A stretch of DNA of 64,000 nucleotides from Myoxocephalus aenaeus (Eukaryota > Chordata > Actinopteri > Perciformes > Cottidae): contig JBAMJR010000024.1 of NCBI GenBank assembly GCA_038501785.1, positions 2,799,501-2,863,500 of the forward strand, in the 5' to 3' direction. Shown here one piece after another: positions 12,367 through 23,880 of this stretch. Numbering within the stretch: the first letter of the stretch is position 1; every line of letters starts with the position of its first letter. The notes under the pieces were generated by a model. That model searched no databases. It saw only the letters and a list, made by a program, of their open reading frames with translations, and was not told where the DNA came from. The translations under genes were made by a program, and so were the position numbers.

Positions 12367-15300
12367 ACCACATAGTGCCCGGTTAGAGAAAGATTGTACA
12401 CGGAGAAAACGCTGAGGATCGCACACGGCTTTCCATGCAATTAAAAAGATTTATTTTACCGCCAGTGTGGTTTGGCTATGACTTCTGCTAGGTGCAGTTT
12501 GTCAGTGAGTCCCAGCTGAGCGTGTGCAGGGACATACACATAAGACGCAAAGAAGTGTGAAGAACACATTCAGGCCTCCTGTTTACACGGGGACAATGCT
12601 GTGTGCACCCACAGAGCTTACAGAGATCCAATCATTTCGGCTGACCTGCAGCCAGGATTTGGTGAAAATAGCCGCCTACGTCCAACAAAATTGTCCAATA
12701 TCCTTGAATGCAACGTGCAGGGAAAAAATAAAAAAATCTTTATTTGTTGGCAGCCAGGTGCTGGCCCTGCAAATTATACATGACCACAGGTCCTATTGAT
12801 TCTCTCTTGTTTTTCTCTGTCTCGTAACACATTGTTAGAGGAAAGTTGGTTCAGTGGATGCTCACAAATTGTTTTGTAAACACAGAGGGGAAACAAAAAG
12901 CACAATTCAGAAGTTGTCACATGTAACAAAATAAATTTCTCAGCCTGTAATTCCATATTTATCATTGATTCAGTATGTAGGGATCCTGTTGTTTTAAAAA
13001 TGCCATTAAGAAAAGCTGAAGTATTTCTTTCGCGTTAAATTACTTGGATTGGATGTGTTTTTATGTTGATTTAGTGGCACAGCAAATCTATTCCCATTTG
13101 ACTGTATTTACCCGCAGCTGCTATAACGCATTTGCAAAAACAGTAATGCTGATTGCTACTTCAACAGCTTTAACAGAGAACAGTGGTTGTTGAAACAATA
13201 CATATTTTAAATGTATTTCTCCAGGGTTGTTGTAGCAGCTCTATTTATTCTGACCTCTACCTCGCCATACGGTCCACTGGTTCTCCAGTGAAATCTGAAG
13301 TGTATCACTAAATGGTGTGCAATGCTGCAAGACTTGCACACATTAGCTAAGTTAAAGTATACGTAGGCCGTCGATGGAGGGAAGGCTCACTGGAGGCACT
13401 GTGCTGCTTATCTGAACAGTAGGAACGTGGACAGAATGATGAGGTAGCCTTACCACAGGCGGCCAATCCCCTTTAGCCTGGCCATTCTCACTTTTTCTTA
13501 TTTTTATAAGGCAGTTTCTCACTCTGCAAATAGTCTAAAGGGTAAGCCTAACCAGGGGCTATGTGTGAGTGGATGGAAGACAGAGAGAAACAAGAGCTCT
13601 AAAAGGAATTTGTCATTTTAAACAAATTGGGTTGGAGAAAATCAAACTGAGCTTTTCTCCCCGTTTAGTCCGAACTGTCAGAATGGACAGGAAGAAAAAA
13701 ATGCGTGACCCGAAATGGGAGTTTCACTGCTTACCTGTAAAACCTGTAAACCTGCGAGAGGACCGAACAGCGCGCGGCCCCCAGTTTCCCCATTAGAGAG
13801 CCGGCTTGGCATTCGGAGGGAGTAATTGGCTGGATGGGGTTTCAGCGGGCTTAGCCATCCTGCTGGCACAACAAGCCTGTCTGTCCCGCTCGCAGAGTTG
13901 CTGCTCTGCTAGGCAGGATCGTCGCCAGCTCAACTGCTGCCACGTCCCCTTCAAAGCCCCGCGAAGAAGCTGGGGATGGCAGCAGCTGTTGTCCCACGGG
14001 AGCCGGAGGTATTCAGGGCCTCTGGTCATTAGTGGGAACCAGTGTGCTGGGACGAGCCGGGGCCTCAGACAGCTGGGAAGACCTCTATCACCCCTCATCC
14101 CTTCATTCCTCCGTCCATCCATTCCCCCATCTCTGCCAAGGAGGATTCTGTAGCCTCAACCACCTCGCTTCTCACGCAAGACCAAGAAAGACTCAGCCCC
14201 ATGTGGCAGATGTGGAGAGACAGTTTGGGTTGTGCTTTTGGAGAAATATGTAGTTTTCTGGTAGTTTTGGGGTGTTCTTGTGGGACACTCTGAAAGAGAG
14301 GAACATAGTTTTCATGTGATTAATAATGAAATAAATCAAACAAAGTGGAAAGTCTAACTTGCTGCATTCTGTTGGCCAATATTTTTTTGTATCAAACATA
14401 TGTTGTTCTAGAGGGACATTGTAGCTTATTTGCTTCGCCAACTATTACAATGTTTTGATATTACAAGCATTGCCATTGTCTGAAAGTCAATGAGACAGAC
14501 ATTCAGAAATAGGGGGCGACAATTATCAAAGTTTGCAACGGCAATGTGGAACAGGAAATGGTAAATATGTTCCATCTAACAGTGCCCCTAGTGGTTACAT
14601 CTTCTTCCAGTTGCAGAGAGTTGCCCTTGGGAAAAGCAAGTTGACGAAGACTTTGCCAAGTTCTGCTAGCAAACCTATCCACCCTGTGGATTACGCCGCG
14701 CCGCTCCCTTCTACTTTCTTTTGCACATATGAATCTGATACAATTTGTTTTCACAGCAAGTGTGACCTTGGTGCAGTCAAAGTCAAAATCATACAAATGT
14801 TTCATATGCAGCATATAGTGTATTTTCAGTGAGAATATTTGCCTGAATGGAGTATATGTAAAAGGACAAACATTGTTAGGAATATGGATTCATTCTTTGG
14901 GTGCTTACAATTGAGAGATGCTTGTGAAAACTGTATACAGTATATATTTTTCTAAATAGGATATCATTGCTATGCATATGAACATAGACCCCAACGTTTG
15001 CTTTACCCTTGCAGTTTCACTGGTGATATTGTTCAGGGATGCATATTGTGTGTGTGTGTTCTTGTGTGTGGACGCACATGTTGTGATACCATCTGACCTA
15101 AGAGTCACTGACATTTGGTTTGTGCCGAGACAAAAGTCTCTGCTGAGTTGAGAGAGCATGCCCGTGTCTCTATGATACAGTATGTGAACATCTGGAGGGG
15201 CCCAGGCACCACGCAGGTCTAGACCGCTGTGGGCACTCACCATGATATGTTGTTTTTTATTATACCTCTATGTCTATCTGGGAAATACATGCATAATACA

Positions 15301-15796
15301 TATTCCTCCATCATTGTTTATGGATTAGACGCAGGAGAGGCTGGATGGGGAATATTCAGCTGTTGCGAGGGGTGAAATGAGTATCAAGGGCATTGCATTT
15401 GAGAGAACTAAATCACATTTCAAAAGACCGCTACATGCCAAAGAGCAGTGCGTTGGCTCTTTAGCATTCTGAATGTTGCAGTAGATAAGTGATAAGCAAA
15501 TAAGGCACACGTTCCAAGGAGGACAAATAGTCCAAAAAGTTGAAAAAGTGACAAAGGGAATAATGGGACATTTTGAGTATTATGTACCGGAGGCCCCGAG
15601 GTAAGTTTTTGCTCCTCTGCAAACAACATTGGCTGAGAGCGGATCGGCTTCATGTCTGACCCAGATTTTTTTGTATCCTACTGTGAGTCATTACAGCCCA
15701 TTTTACATCAGCCTTTGCACAGGCCCAGAAGCACCCTATTGTTCTAACAAGGTTCCACCACGGTGTTCTTAAGATGATCGTGTCTCTTTACCGGAA

Positions 15797-16208
15797 TTAA
15801 AGGAATACTTCACCCAAAGAATGAAGAATCAGTTACTGGCCCCGTGTTAGCATGAATTCTTGAAGAAAACCCGCCTGAAATACACGCCTCCACTGTGAAC
15901 GGAGAGTACAAAAACAGAGAAAAGTCACATCAAAACATCTGCTTACGAACTCTCACACAGCTCGTGCAGTATAATCCTCATTAATCCAGTCGTCTGTACT
16001 TCCCAAACACATGAATCTTTGCTTCAGACCAGACTATTTAAAGCACTTTGGACTCGTCTGGACTCGCACGGACGCCGAAGTGTTTTAAATATTAAGGTTC
16101 GAGCAAAGACGCATGTGTTTGGGGAGTACTGAGCCTACGACTGGAGGAATGAGACTTGGATTACACGGCACGAGTACATCGTGAGACAACGTCAAAGTAT
16201 TACTTTAA
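15797..16208. mobile_element. TTAA-flanked foldback MITE
   Basis: A 412-bp element bounded by TTAA on both sides. The outer ends are inverted repeats: TTAAAGGAATACTT at the left, and the right end reads TTAAAGTAATACTT on the other strand. The interior is itself largely self-complementary: CCAGTCGT (15986-15993) pairs with ACGACTGG (16137-16144), CCCAAACACATG (16002-16013) with CATGTGTTTGGG (16112-16123), and CTCGTGC (15961-15967) with GCACGAG (16168-16174). The TTAA target is used by piggyBac and Kolobok superfamilies, and I cannot choose between them. No coding capacity. Transcribed in the intron, it could fold into a long imperfect hairpin. Confidence 0.85.
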
Positions 16209-17140
16209 GGGTTGTTACTGTCAAAAGAAATCAAGGAATACCACCGATTTGTTGTGGTCGCCGATGTTTAATGTATGTTGTAAGATAATTAAATAATGAT
16301 AATTAAATAATAATAACTATATATATTATTATTATCATTCATTATCGACAGCAACAATAATACTAATGAAAATATTCACAATATTATTATTACAAGTGTA
16401 ATGTTTCTGCTGCATTCACAACACCGTGTGATAAAGCGCTCCAGGCTACTCGGCGCACATGCCCAGGAGAGAACATTTACTTTTTTCTCCCCCTGCATTT
16501 TCCTCCGTTGGCTTTGCATGCATTGTTAAATGGGACTGATGGAAGCACCCTGGCCATTACTCACTGCATTGCCTGGCTAATTTCTGTGCTCTTACAAGTA
16601 CAAAGATGTCACGCAGGAGCAGGAGCAGCAGGCTTACCTTGGCTTCCCCTGAGACCATTAATCCTTTGGCGGGTGTCGTCCCTGCCTGCACGGGCTCACC
16701 TGGTTCACAGCGCTGCCAGCAAACTGCTGTTCCCAGCCCTTTCCCATTCTATCTATTTATTTTGGTTCCGAGTCAGCTCCCATCACCAACCAAATCTGAT
16801 TCCACTGGAAGAGCTGAATATCTATTTAGGTATATGGACTCCCCTCTTAGAGGGAAAATTGCAGAATCTGTGGAAATGTTTAGTTGTGTGTGTGTGTGTT
16901 TCAGAGAGAGATGGGAGTTGTGGAGGCGGTGGGATAAAAGCTTGTGAACTAGTAAAGGCAAAAGGAGAATGACATTCTTGCAGAGATCTGTCACCATGAC
17001 CTTCATACAGCCATTCTGTTTTTGAATAACATGCAAAACTGAAGAAAAAAAAGAAGAACCTTCCAAAGCACCACTAAAGCTCTTTGCCGTAACTTCATTA
17101 CCACATACTGGTTTAAGAAAATACCTTTTTTAATACATTT

Positions 17141-17159
17141 CCCCCCCCCCCCCCCCCCC
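17141..17159 (+). repeat. Poly-C tract
   Basis: A run of 19 C followed by a CT-rich stretch. Confidence 0.95.
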
Positions 17160-18778
17160 TCTTCCCCCCACCTTGTTCTCCAATTATATTATACGTGTGA
17201 TCTTGGACAGATAACTCAAGATTGGGAACTGTAAAAAGAGCAAATGTCTCCCACAGCCAGATTTCAAAGAATCAAATAATTAAGTCGTAGATCAAGGCCT
17301 TTAAGTGTACACCTGCATATCATTAGTACAACTGAGACTCTTTGAAATGGCCCTCGCTGGTCTTCGAGTGTCACAGCGTGTCACAGCGTGCAGTCGAATT
17401 GTCCACAAAGTAGTTTGGCTTTTGAAAGCACACGTAAAAAGTTTACCTGTCGTCTTTATTATTCACACATTCAATAGACAAGAAAAAAGACAGAGAGACC
17501 GAAATAAATCAATTCCAGGCGACTTGGAAAGAAATCAATCATCACTCTGAATGCACAAGGATCTACTGAGAAGGTTGTTGTTCTCCAGATGTATTGGCTG
17601 AATTTCACCAATACATGTGGTATTTTTAGTTTACTGTGAATGCCGAGCTCTCTGTGGATAATATTCTGCACAAATATCTGCATTTATGCATCTTTCACGG
17701 AGAGGATTATCAAATGTATTGGCTTGATTTATCGGGGCTTTAAGGTACCTGTAAATGCTTTGAGTCATTGAGGAACTATAGCAGAAAACATGCAGTCCGC
17801 AGCTGAACTGAACAGCTTGTACTGGAGCTCTTTGTGTCTTATGCGTTATCACCAGTCAGACTTTATGCTACTCAGCAAGTAACATAAAGTCTGTTGTGTG
17901 CTGTTGTTTCAGCTTGAAAAGAAATTGACAAACGTAGTGCCCAAGTGCTACTAATCATACTTTGTGCGTACACTTTGTACTACATTTTATAAAAATATAG
18001 CACATTTATGCAAACGACCCAAGCTCCAGATTGATAGCTTGGTTGTTAAATGGCAATGACCATCAATTGAAGCGGAATTTAGCAGCTGTATTAGAACAAA
18101 ATAAAAATGAATCTTTCTCTCAGCATCCAAAACATTTGGACTGAAAATGATGACAGATCTTTTTATTTGTCTCCATAATGGAGCTCGTCGTGTATGTGCA
18201 AGCAAGGACATTGGGTCATTTGCATCACCCAGATCAGCTGATCATCAATTGATCTCCCTGAGCACCGACTGCACAACCACTCACATTATAGTTTGTGGCC
18301 TTTCCAAAATGAAATGGCTTTCTGAGCAGGAAAGCTGCTTTAAACAGAGCCATTACACTAACGTATTTGCCATAATGGCAAACTATGATGAGAATGTTTC
18401 AGGCTAATGTGTCATAATGGCATGCAAACAGGTATAATAACCCACAGTGGTGTAGTTTTTAACCTTTAACAGAATGTGATGATACCAAGCATTGCAATGT
18501 TAACCATAAACTTCAAGAGATACTCTAAGAATTAATTTCAGTCATTGCTCAGATGAACAGTTCAAGTACAAACCTGACATTCAACTTAAGATTTACTCAG
18601 CTGCGGGCTGTATTATTTCCAATATTTTTTTCCATCTTTCCTCGGCCTTTGCATTTTTCTCTCCTCCTCTACGCCCCGTGTCGTTTTTCTGAACAATTTA
18701 TCCCACTATTTTCGAGATGGAAGAACACATCTTCATCCATGCCGTGCATCAAGGAAGGTGAGGGGGTTTGGTGGTGTT

Positions 18779-18803
18779 GGGGGTGGGGGTGGGGGCAGGG
18801 GGG
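18779..18803 (+). other. Canonical G-quadruplex motif
   Basis: Four runs of five or six G separated by 1-2 nt loops on the sense strand, so the pre-mRNA could also fold as an RNA G-quadruplex. Confidence 0.85.
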
Positions 18804-20020
18804 TGGCTGAAGGGGGACGAGGGAGGTGGACTTTAGATTACCTTTGCAATTTCAAGAGAGAATGCAGCTTATAATGATCCGGGATGTTCCCGGGAAAGGT
18901 CAGCTGAAATTGCAACAAGCGTAATTAGTAGCTTATCAATAATGCATCCAAGGGTTCAGTGGGTGTGCAGCCTCGCTCTGCATGCGTGTGTGTGTGTGTG
19001 TATGTATGTGAGGAAGCATTCACGCATGGGTGGGCAGGGTGTGTATGTCTGTGTGTGTGTATAGGGATGACCAACGGGGTCTCTTCTCCTGACATTCATT
19101 AACATAAAACCACCTGTGTGCCACTCAGGGGAGCTGCCATAAGCATTAGCATGCAGATCCCCACTAACCCACAATGGTGTGGACACCACTGATGGCAGTA
19201 CAGACTGATGGAAAACTTCAAGAGACACATCGATCACTAAGTCAATTACTATCGATCACAGTGTCAAAATTAGGGGCCATGAGTCGGGGGAAGGGGGGGA
19301 TAATATGAGATAAGGGTATATTTTGCATGAAGCATGCAGAAAATATTGGAGTATTATGCAGAATTGGTATCAGCTCTCACGCAATCACAGGCTAATTATC
19401 TAGTAGTGGAATACATTCCCTCAAGCACCGTCTAGGTCCAGGCACACTCTGTATCATTGGCTACTGCTGAATGTCAAGTCCTCGCTCACAGAAACTACAT
19501 TAGACTTTTTTCTTGCCTATAAAACTTCCAGGCGATGTATAGAAGTGGATTTTGTATAGATTTGTCATTTGTTTTTATTTTAATATTACTATAATATACA
19601 CTATATTATATTAGTTCTATCATTTAACACTAATGAGTCCCCGTATTGCAAGATGACACCAGTCTAGGTCACAGTACAGCTCGCTCAACTGCAATCTTCT
19701 CAAATTTCATTTCGTAGGGGAGACACACAAAAAAAAAGATTCCCTTATTTAACTTCTTTTCTTTTAATACTATTTCCATTTTCTTCCATCATGTTAAACA
19801 TCCACAAAAGGGCTGATAAAGTAGCCCATAACTTCTGCTGAGCCCATCTTTGAATGATTTCAGTCAGAGCATATAACTGAAATATTTAACTAGAAAAAGG
19901 AAACTTGAGTATCTTGCATAAATCATTAGGAATGTTCTTACTCAGACCCTGGCTCACTGATAAGGAGAGCAAGATTGAGGTAGACATTACCTCGCCCTTA
20001 AAAACCCTTTCCTTTCCTTG

Positions 20021-20063
20021 CCTCCTCCTCCTCCTCCTCCTCCTCCTCCTCCTCCTCCTCCTC
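20021..20063 (+). repeat. (CTC)n trinucleotide repeat
   Basis: Second pure CTC tract, about 130 bp before the 69-bp TG tract. Confidence 0.95.
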
Positions 20064-20188
20064 TAGCAGGTGAAGTATGTGATCTCTTAAGATCAACGTT
20101 GTGTTCGAAGGAAGACAGAAACCTGAGTTGCATGTTAGCGGTGTGGAACGTAGGGAGGAGATTGCAGGGGCCGAGTGGACCTCAGGGA

Positions 20189-20189
<1 letters not shown>

Positions 20190-20258
<69 letters not shown>
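20190..20258 (+). repeat. (TG)n microsatellite, 69 bp
   Basis: Pure TG dinucleotide repeat on the sense strand of the gene. Confidence 0.98.
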
Positions 20259-20262
<4 letters not shown>

Positions 20263-20711
20263 AGAATTGTTGATGTGTGTGATGTAATGATCCCAGGTTC
20301 TTTGGCCCCTGCCTGTTGATAAGTTGCTGCAGAACACATGAACAGGGGAAAAGGGAAGCAAGCGAGATGAATGTGATTGGATTGCCGGCCGAGTGCAGCC
20401 TCTCCCATCTGTCTCCGAGTCTGCCATCCCATCTCACAGGCGGCAGGAGGTAATTGGGTTCATTGTTCTCACCACAGGATCCCTCGGATTGAAAGCTTCA
20501 TTATCTGGATAACCATGAATGTAAATGAACCACACGTATGCAGTGGGGGTAATGGGAAAATATAGATCACTGCTTGCCACAACCACAACACACAGCGCAT
20601 CCTCAAACACATACAGTCATTTTTTGTTGTGCAATCACATGCAGAAATGCCTACACGTGTGCACATGTGTTGAGAGCATTTTTTTTGTATTCCCTCTCCC
20701 CCTAACTGATT

Positions 20712-20737
20712 CACACACACACACACACACACACACA
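20712..20737 (+). repeat. (CA)n microsatellite
   Basis: Short CA repeat in the upstream intron. Confidence 0.93.
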
Positions 20738-21189
20738 TTTTTATTTTCTTTATTGAATGTGAGAACCTCATTTGGAATTAGATGTGCAGTGTGTGTGTGT
20801 CAACTCGGTCTTCAGGTCACCACGGTGTAAACTTTCAAGGCTGCAGCTAACAGAACTGTATGTTCCAATACTGTGATGAGCTGCTCACCACATTTTCTCT
20901 GTAAGCGTATTTGCATGAGTGGATGGCAGGCGCCCCTATACTCACTGGAGCTTCTAGCATGAATGGCAAGAGAGGGCCTGAAGAACAACAGTAAGCCTTA
21001 TGTGCTTTGAATTATTCATGCTAAACCAATGTATAACAGAAACCCAGGCACATCTTTCTCTCTAATTAGGCAGAGTTTGTGGGTGTGTGTAAGGCGAAAG
21101 CATTTGGACAGTTATCTCGCAGTTGATGACGGCATGCCCGCTCGCTCCAAGGTTTCGCTGGCCTCAAGTTGCTGGCAGCAGCCAGAGAA

Positions 21190-21600
21190 GGGTTAAAGCA
21201 TCTGCCTTCTGAAAATAAACAGGAGCTCACAGTGGAGCCTAACCACTCTCAGATCCTCTGGCAAATCCATCAATTAGCTGCAGATGTGATCTGCATTCGA
21301 GATTATCGCAATTTAAGCATGTCGGGAAAACAGCCTAATCTGGTCTCTGATGGGCGCTCCAGATTTCAATTTACTTTCCAGGAGGGACCCGGGATCTTGT
21401 TGGACCTGGGACGGAAGTCTTCAGGGGAAACCGCAACACTAATACCCTTCTGCCGTCCCCCTGGATTCACGTATCACATTTTATTGTATTATTTTGGAGC
21501 GAAATGGGAGCGTGACTCGTGGGCATTAAATATATCTACGGGGCAGCGAAGCCAAAATAATCCAACTAAAGTGTCCAGATTCAGCAGTGAGACCTGATGG
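21190..21600. other. Candidate conserved non-coding element with chance open frame
   Basis: The stretch is non-repetitive and balanced in composition, with homeodomain-type AATTAGCTGC (21273-21282) and a CAGATGTGATCTGC motif just after. It carries an uninterrupted 142-codon + strand frame (21169-21597) that matches no protein I recognise. Long unique intronic blocks of this texture are often conserved enhancers in fish; conservation itself cannot be seen here. Confidence 0.3.
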
Positions 21601-23640
21601 GTTGCGGGTCATCGTGCAGATCTGAGGCAGGGAGGAAAGGAAGGACGCAGGAGAGGAGAGCAGAGTGGAGCAAAGTGCCGTCCTTACCGACGGACTCTAC
21701 GCCACGCTGTGCCTCTGCGTCTGTTGTAGGGCCCTGTCAGATTGTGTTTACTTTCCTGAAGGACGTTTCACCTCTGGAAGCCCGGCAATGAATGGAGAAC
21801 TCATTTCTCCAACAGAGACTAGTCAATCACTCCACATTTATTCTCCTCCCTCGCAGTGACCTCTCCCCGGCCAGGCGAACAATGGCACCCCAGCAAACTG
21901 CAGATGAGTTTTGACTGAAAGCAGGGCCTTATATAGTGGGGACGTCGATACCGCAACAAAAGCCCCGGTGAAATGAAAGAAAAGCATTACATCCGACCGA
22001 AGCTTCGTATATATAATAAAGTTCAAACTGCGCTCCACAGTGTGCCGCACAGCCACGGTATATTTTACAGCGATCGAAAGCAGGCTTTCCGCGAGGCACG
22101 CATTTGTTTGCGCGCCGGCACTTGACACAGAGCGGATGAGGGCTGCTTCATCTGAAAGAGAAGCTTAGCATGGCTGCATAGTTAATGTCATGGCTAGGGT
22201 CTGGCAGATGGCAGAAACAGTTAGGGATCTCATTAGATCAACCAAGCGTCTATGCATGTTGCAAAACCTTTCATTAAAGTTCCCATTGCTGGAATACTAC
22301 TATCTCACAATATTGGTCAAAGTCAAGAGAGGGTAGAGAAGAGAGTGAGGATACATCTGCGTAAAGCTGAGCGCTTAAAAACGATGCATGTGTCTAATCA
22401 GGAGAGACAGAGCAGTGTGTGTGTGTGCATGCACTAACAGGAGTCTTTTATATCTATGCGTTTTCATTTATCTGTGCTTGCTCGTGTTTGTGTGGGTGTG
22501 ATGAGTGATGCATCCTTGCTGAGCATAGCAAACACGATTGTAATGGTCACAGAGCACATTTTGTACCATTTGCCTTGTAATTAACTGGGATTTGTTCAGC
22601 ACAAATGCACTGCAAGCGTGGGAAACCCAAAAAAATCTTCTAGTGCAAATTATTGACAGTTGCTGAGGGGAGGCTGTTTTATTTTTATTTTTTTTATTCA
22701 GGGGAAGGATTCAAAGTGCTTCCAACACTTATTTTATTTGTATTATCTTTAATGACACAGAGGCTAAATGGACCATAGAGGGAACTGATTAGCAGCCCCC
22801 TACAGCTTGGCAGCCTCAAGTCAATATGGATGTTTTATGGGTTTTTAAAGGACATTTAAAATGAATTTTCATATATGGCTTAAGGCACAGGGCTAATCAC
22901 AGCAAGCAGTCTTCTTATGAATGATGCTCTGCACTCCGAGGCATCAGAACTGCTGGCTGGCAGCAGTCATTACAAAGAGGAAGGGCATCGCTGCAGAAAG
23001 GATGAGCTTAGACAAAGCAATAGACACAGCAGACTGAAACGACTTTAAAACGACTCTTTAAAGGCACATTTCCCCTACCGAGGGAAGGTGCCATTATTTC
23101 TAATGTTGATTGATGCTATTTGAAAGAGATAAGGAAGGGAGAGTTTCTGACATTCATTTCAGGTGCCTTTTTTTTTTTTCAGCGATTACACTCGAAAGTG
23201 GAGTTGCTGAGCCGAATCCCTCAAATTTTTACCAGAACTCTCTCTACATTGTATCCGCGTCGCGTCGCGTCACACACCAATTACTGCCTCTTCTCTGATA
23301 TATACATATATATAGTTAGATTTCAATGACAATACAGGGTTTCTGAGTTATTTGTCCCCAGACAAGCTGTGTAACCATAGGAAGAAGAAAACAGTTGCTA
23401 ACAGTAGCAAGTCACAAAGATATTGAAATGAGGAACACAAATAGAACTTTGTTTTTTTTTGGTTTAGCATGTAATTAGTTCAATGGCACTGGCTCAGTCG
23501 GTCTCTCCCTGCCTTCACTCTCATCATCATCATCATCTGAGTCAGACCCTCTCGTTGTCTCTCGCTCCACCAGCCGCCTCCTCTTCTCTCCTCGTGTAGT
23601 TTTTTTTAAAAGATAATCAGCTTATCTGCTAAATGGATTG

Positions 23641-23880
23641 TGTTCGTTAAGTTCTACGCAGCACTCGCGTGAACGCGGTCACGTGACATGTTAACTTGTC
23701 CGCGCCGCAGTGACAACAGTGCAACAGCATCAGGCGGCGGAATACATGTTGTGGATTACCCCGAACGGGACGTCACTGTTTACGTCCTCGCAAGATGAAG
23801 ACGGGATAAAAGAGACTTTGAACGCTCAGAAACGTCTCGCACATCACAGGGTGGCCCCATCAAACGCAGGACGAGAAGTT
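23641..23880. promoter_or_regulatory. CpG-rich segment with E-box, CRE-like and TATA-like motifs
   Basis: About 23 CpGs in 240 bp. It contains a perfect palindromic E-box GTCACGTGAC (23678-23687), a CRE-like GACGTCAC (23769-23776) and a TATA-like GGGATAAAAG (23803-23812) in + orientation. The order is that of a compact promoter inside the intron. No recognised exon follows, so an intronic promoter for a non-coding or alternative celf5 transcript, or a solitary LTR-like fragment, are both open. Confidence 0.4.

Noticed and set aside
13793..14153. Overlapping open frames of 109 and 115 codons on opposite strands
   Set aside because: GC-rich sequence with few stops on both strands; neither looks like a known protein and no splice context supports an exon.
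16508..16972. 154-codon + strand frame
   Set aside because: Ends in a TG repeat and shows no domain; likely chance.
20018..20432. Open frames of repeated Val-Cys or Thr-His and Pro/Glu runs here and at other TG, CA and CTC tracts
   Set aside because: They are translations of microsatellites, open in several frames because the repeats lack stops.
21169..21597. 142-codon + strand frame
   Set aside because: No known domain and no convincing splice sites or family match; kept only as a candidate conserved non-coding element.
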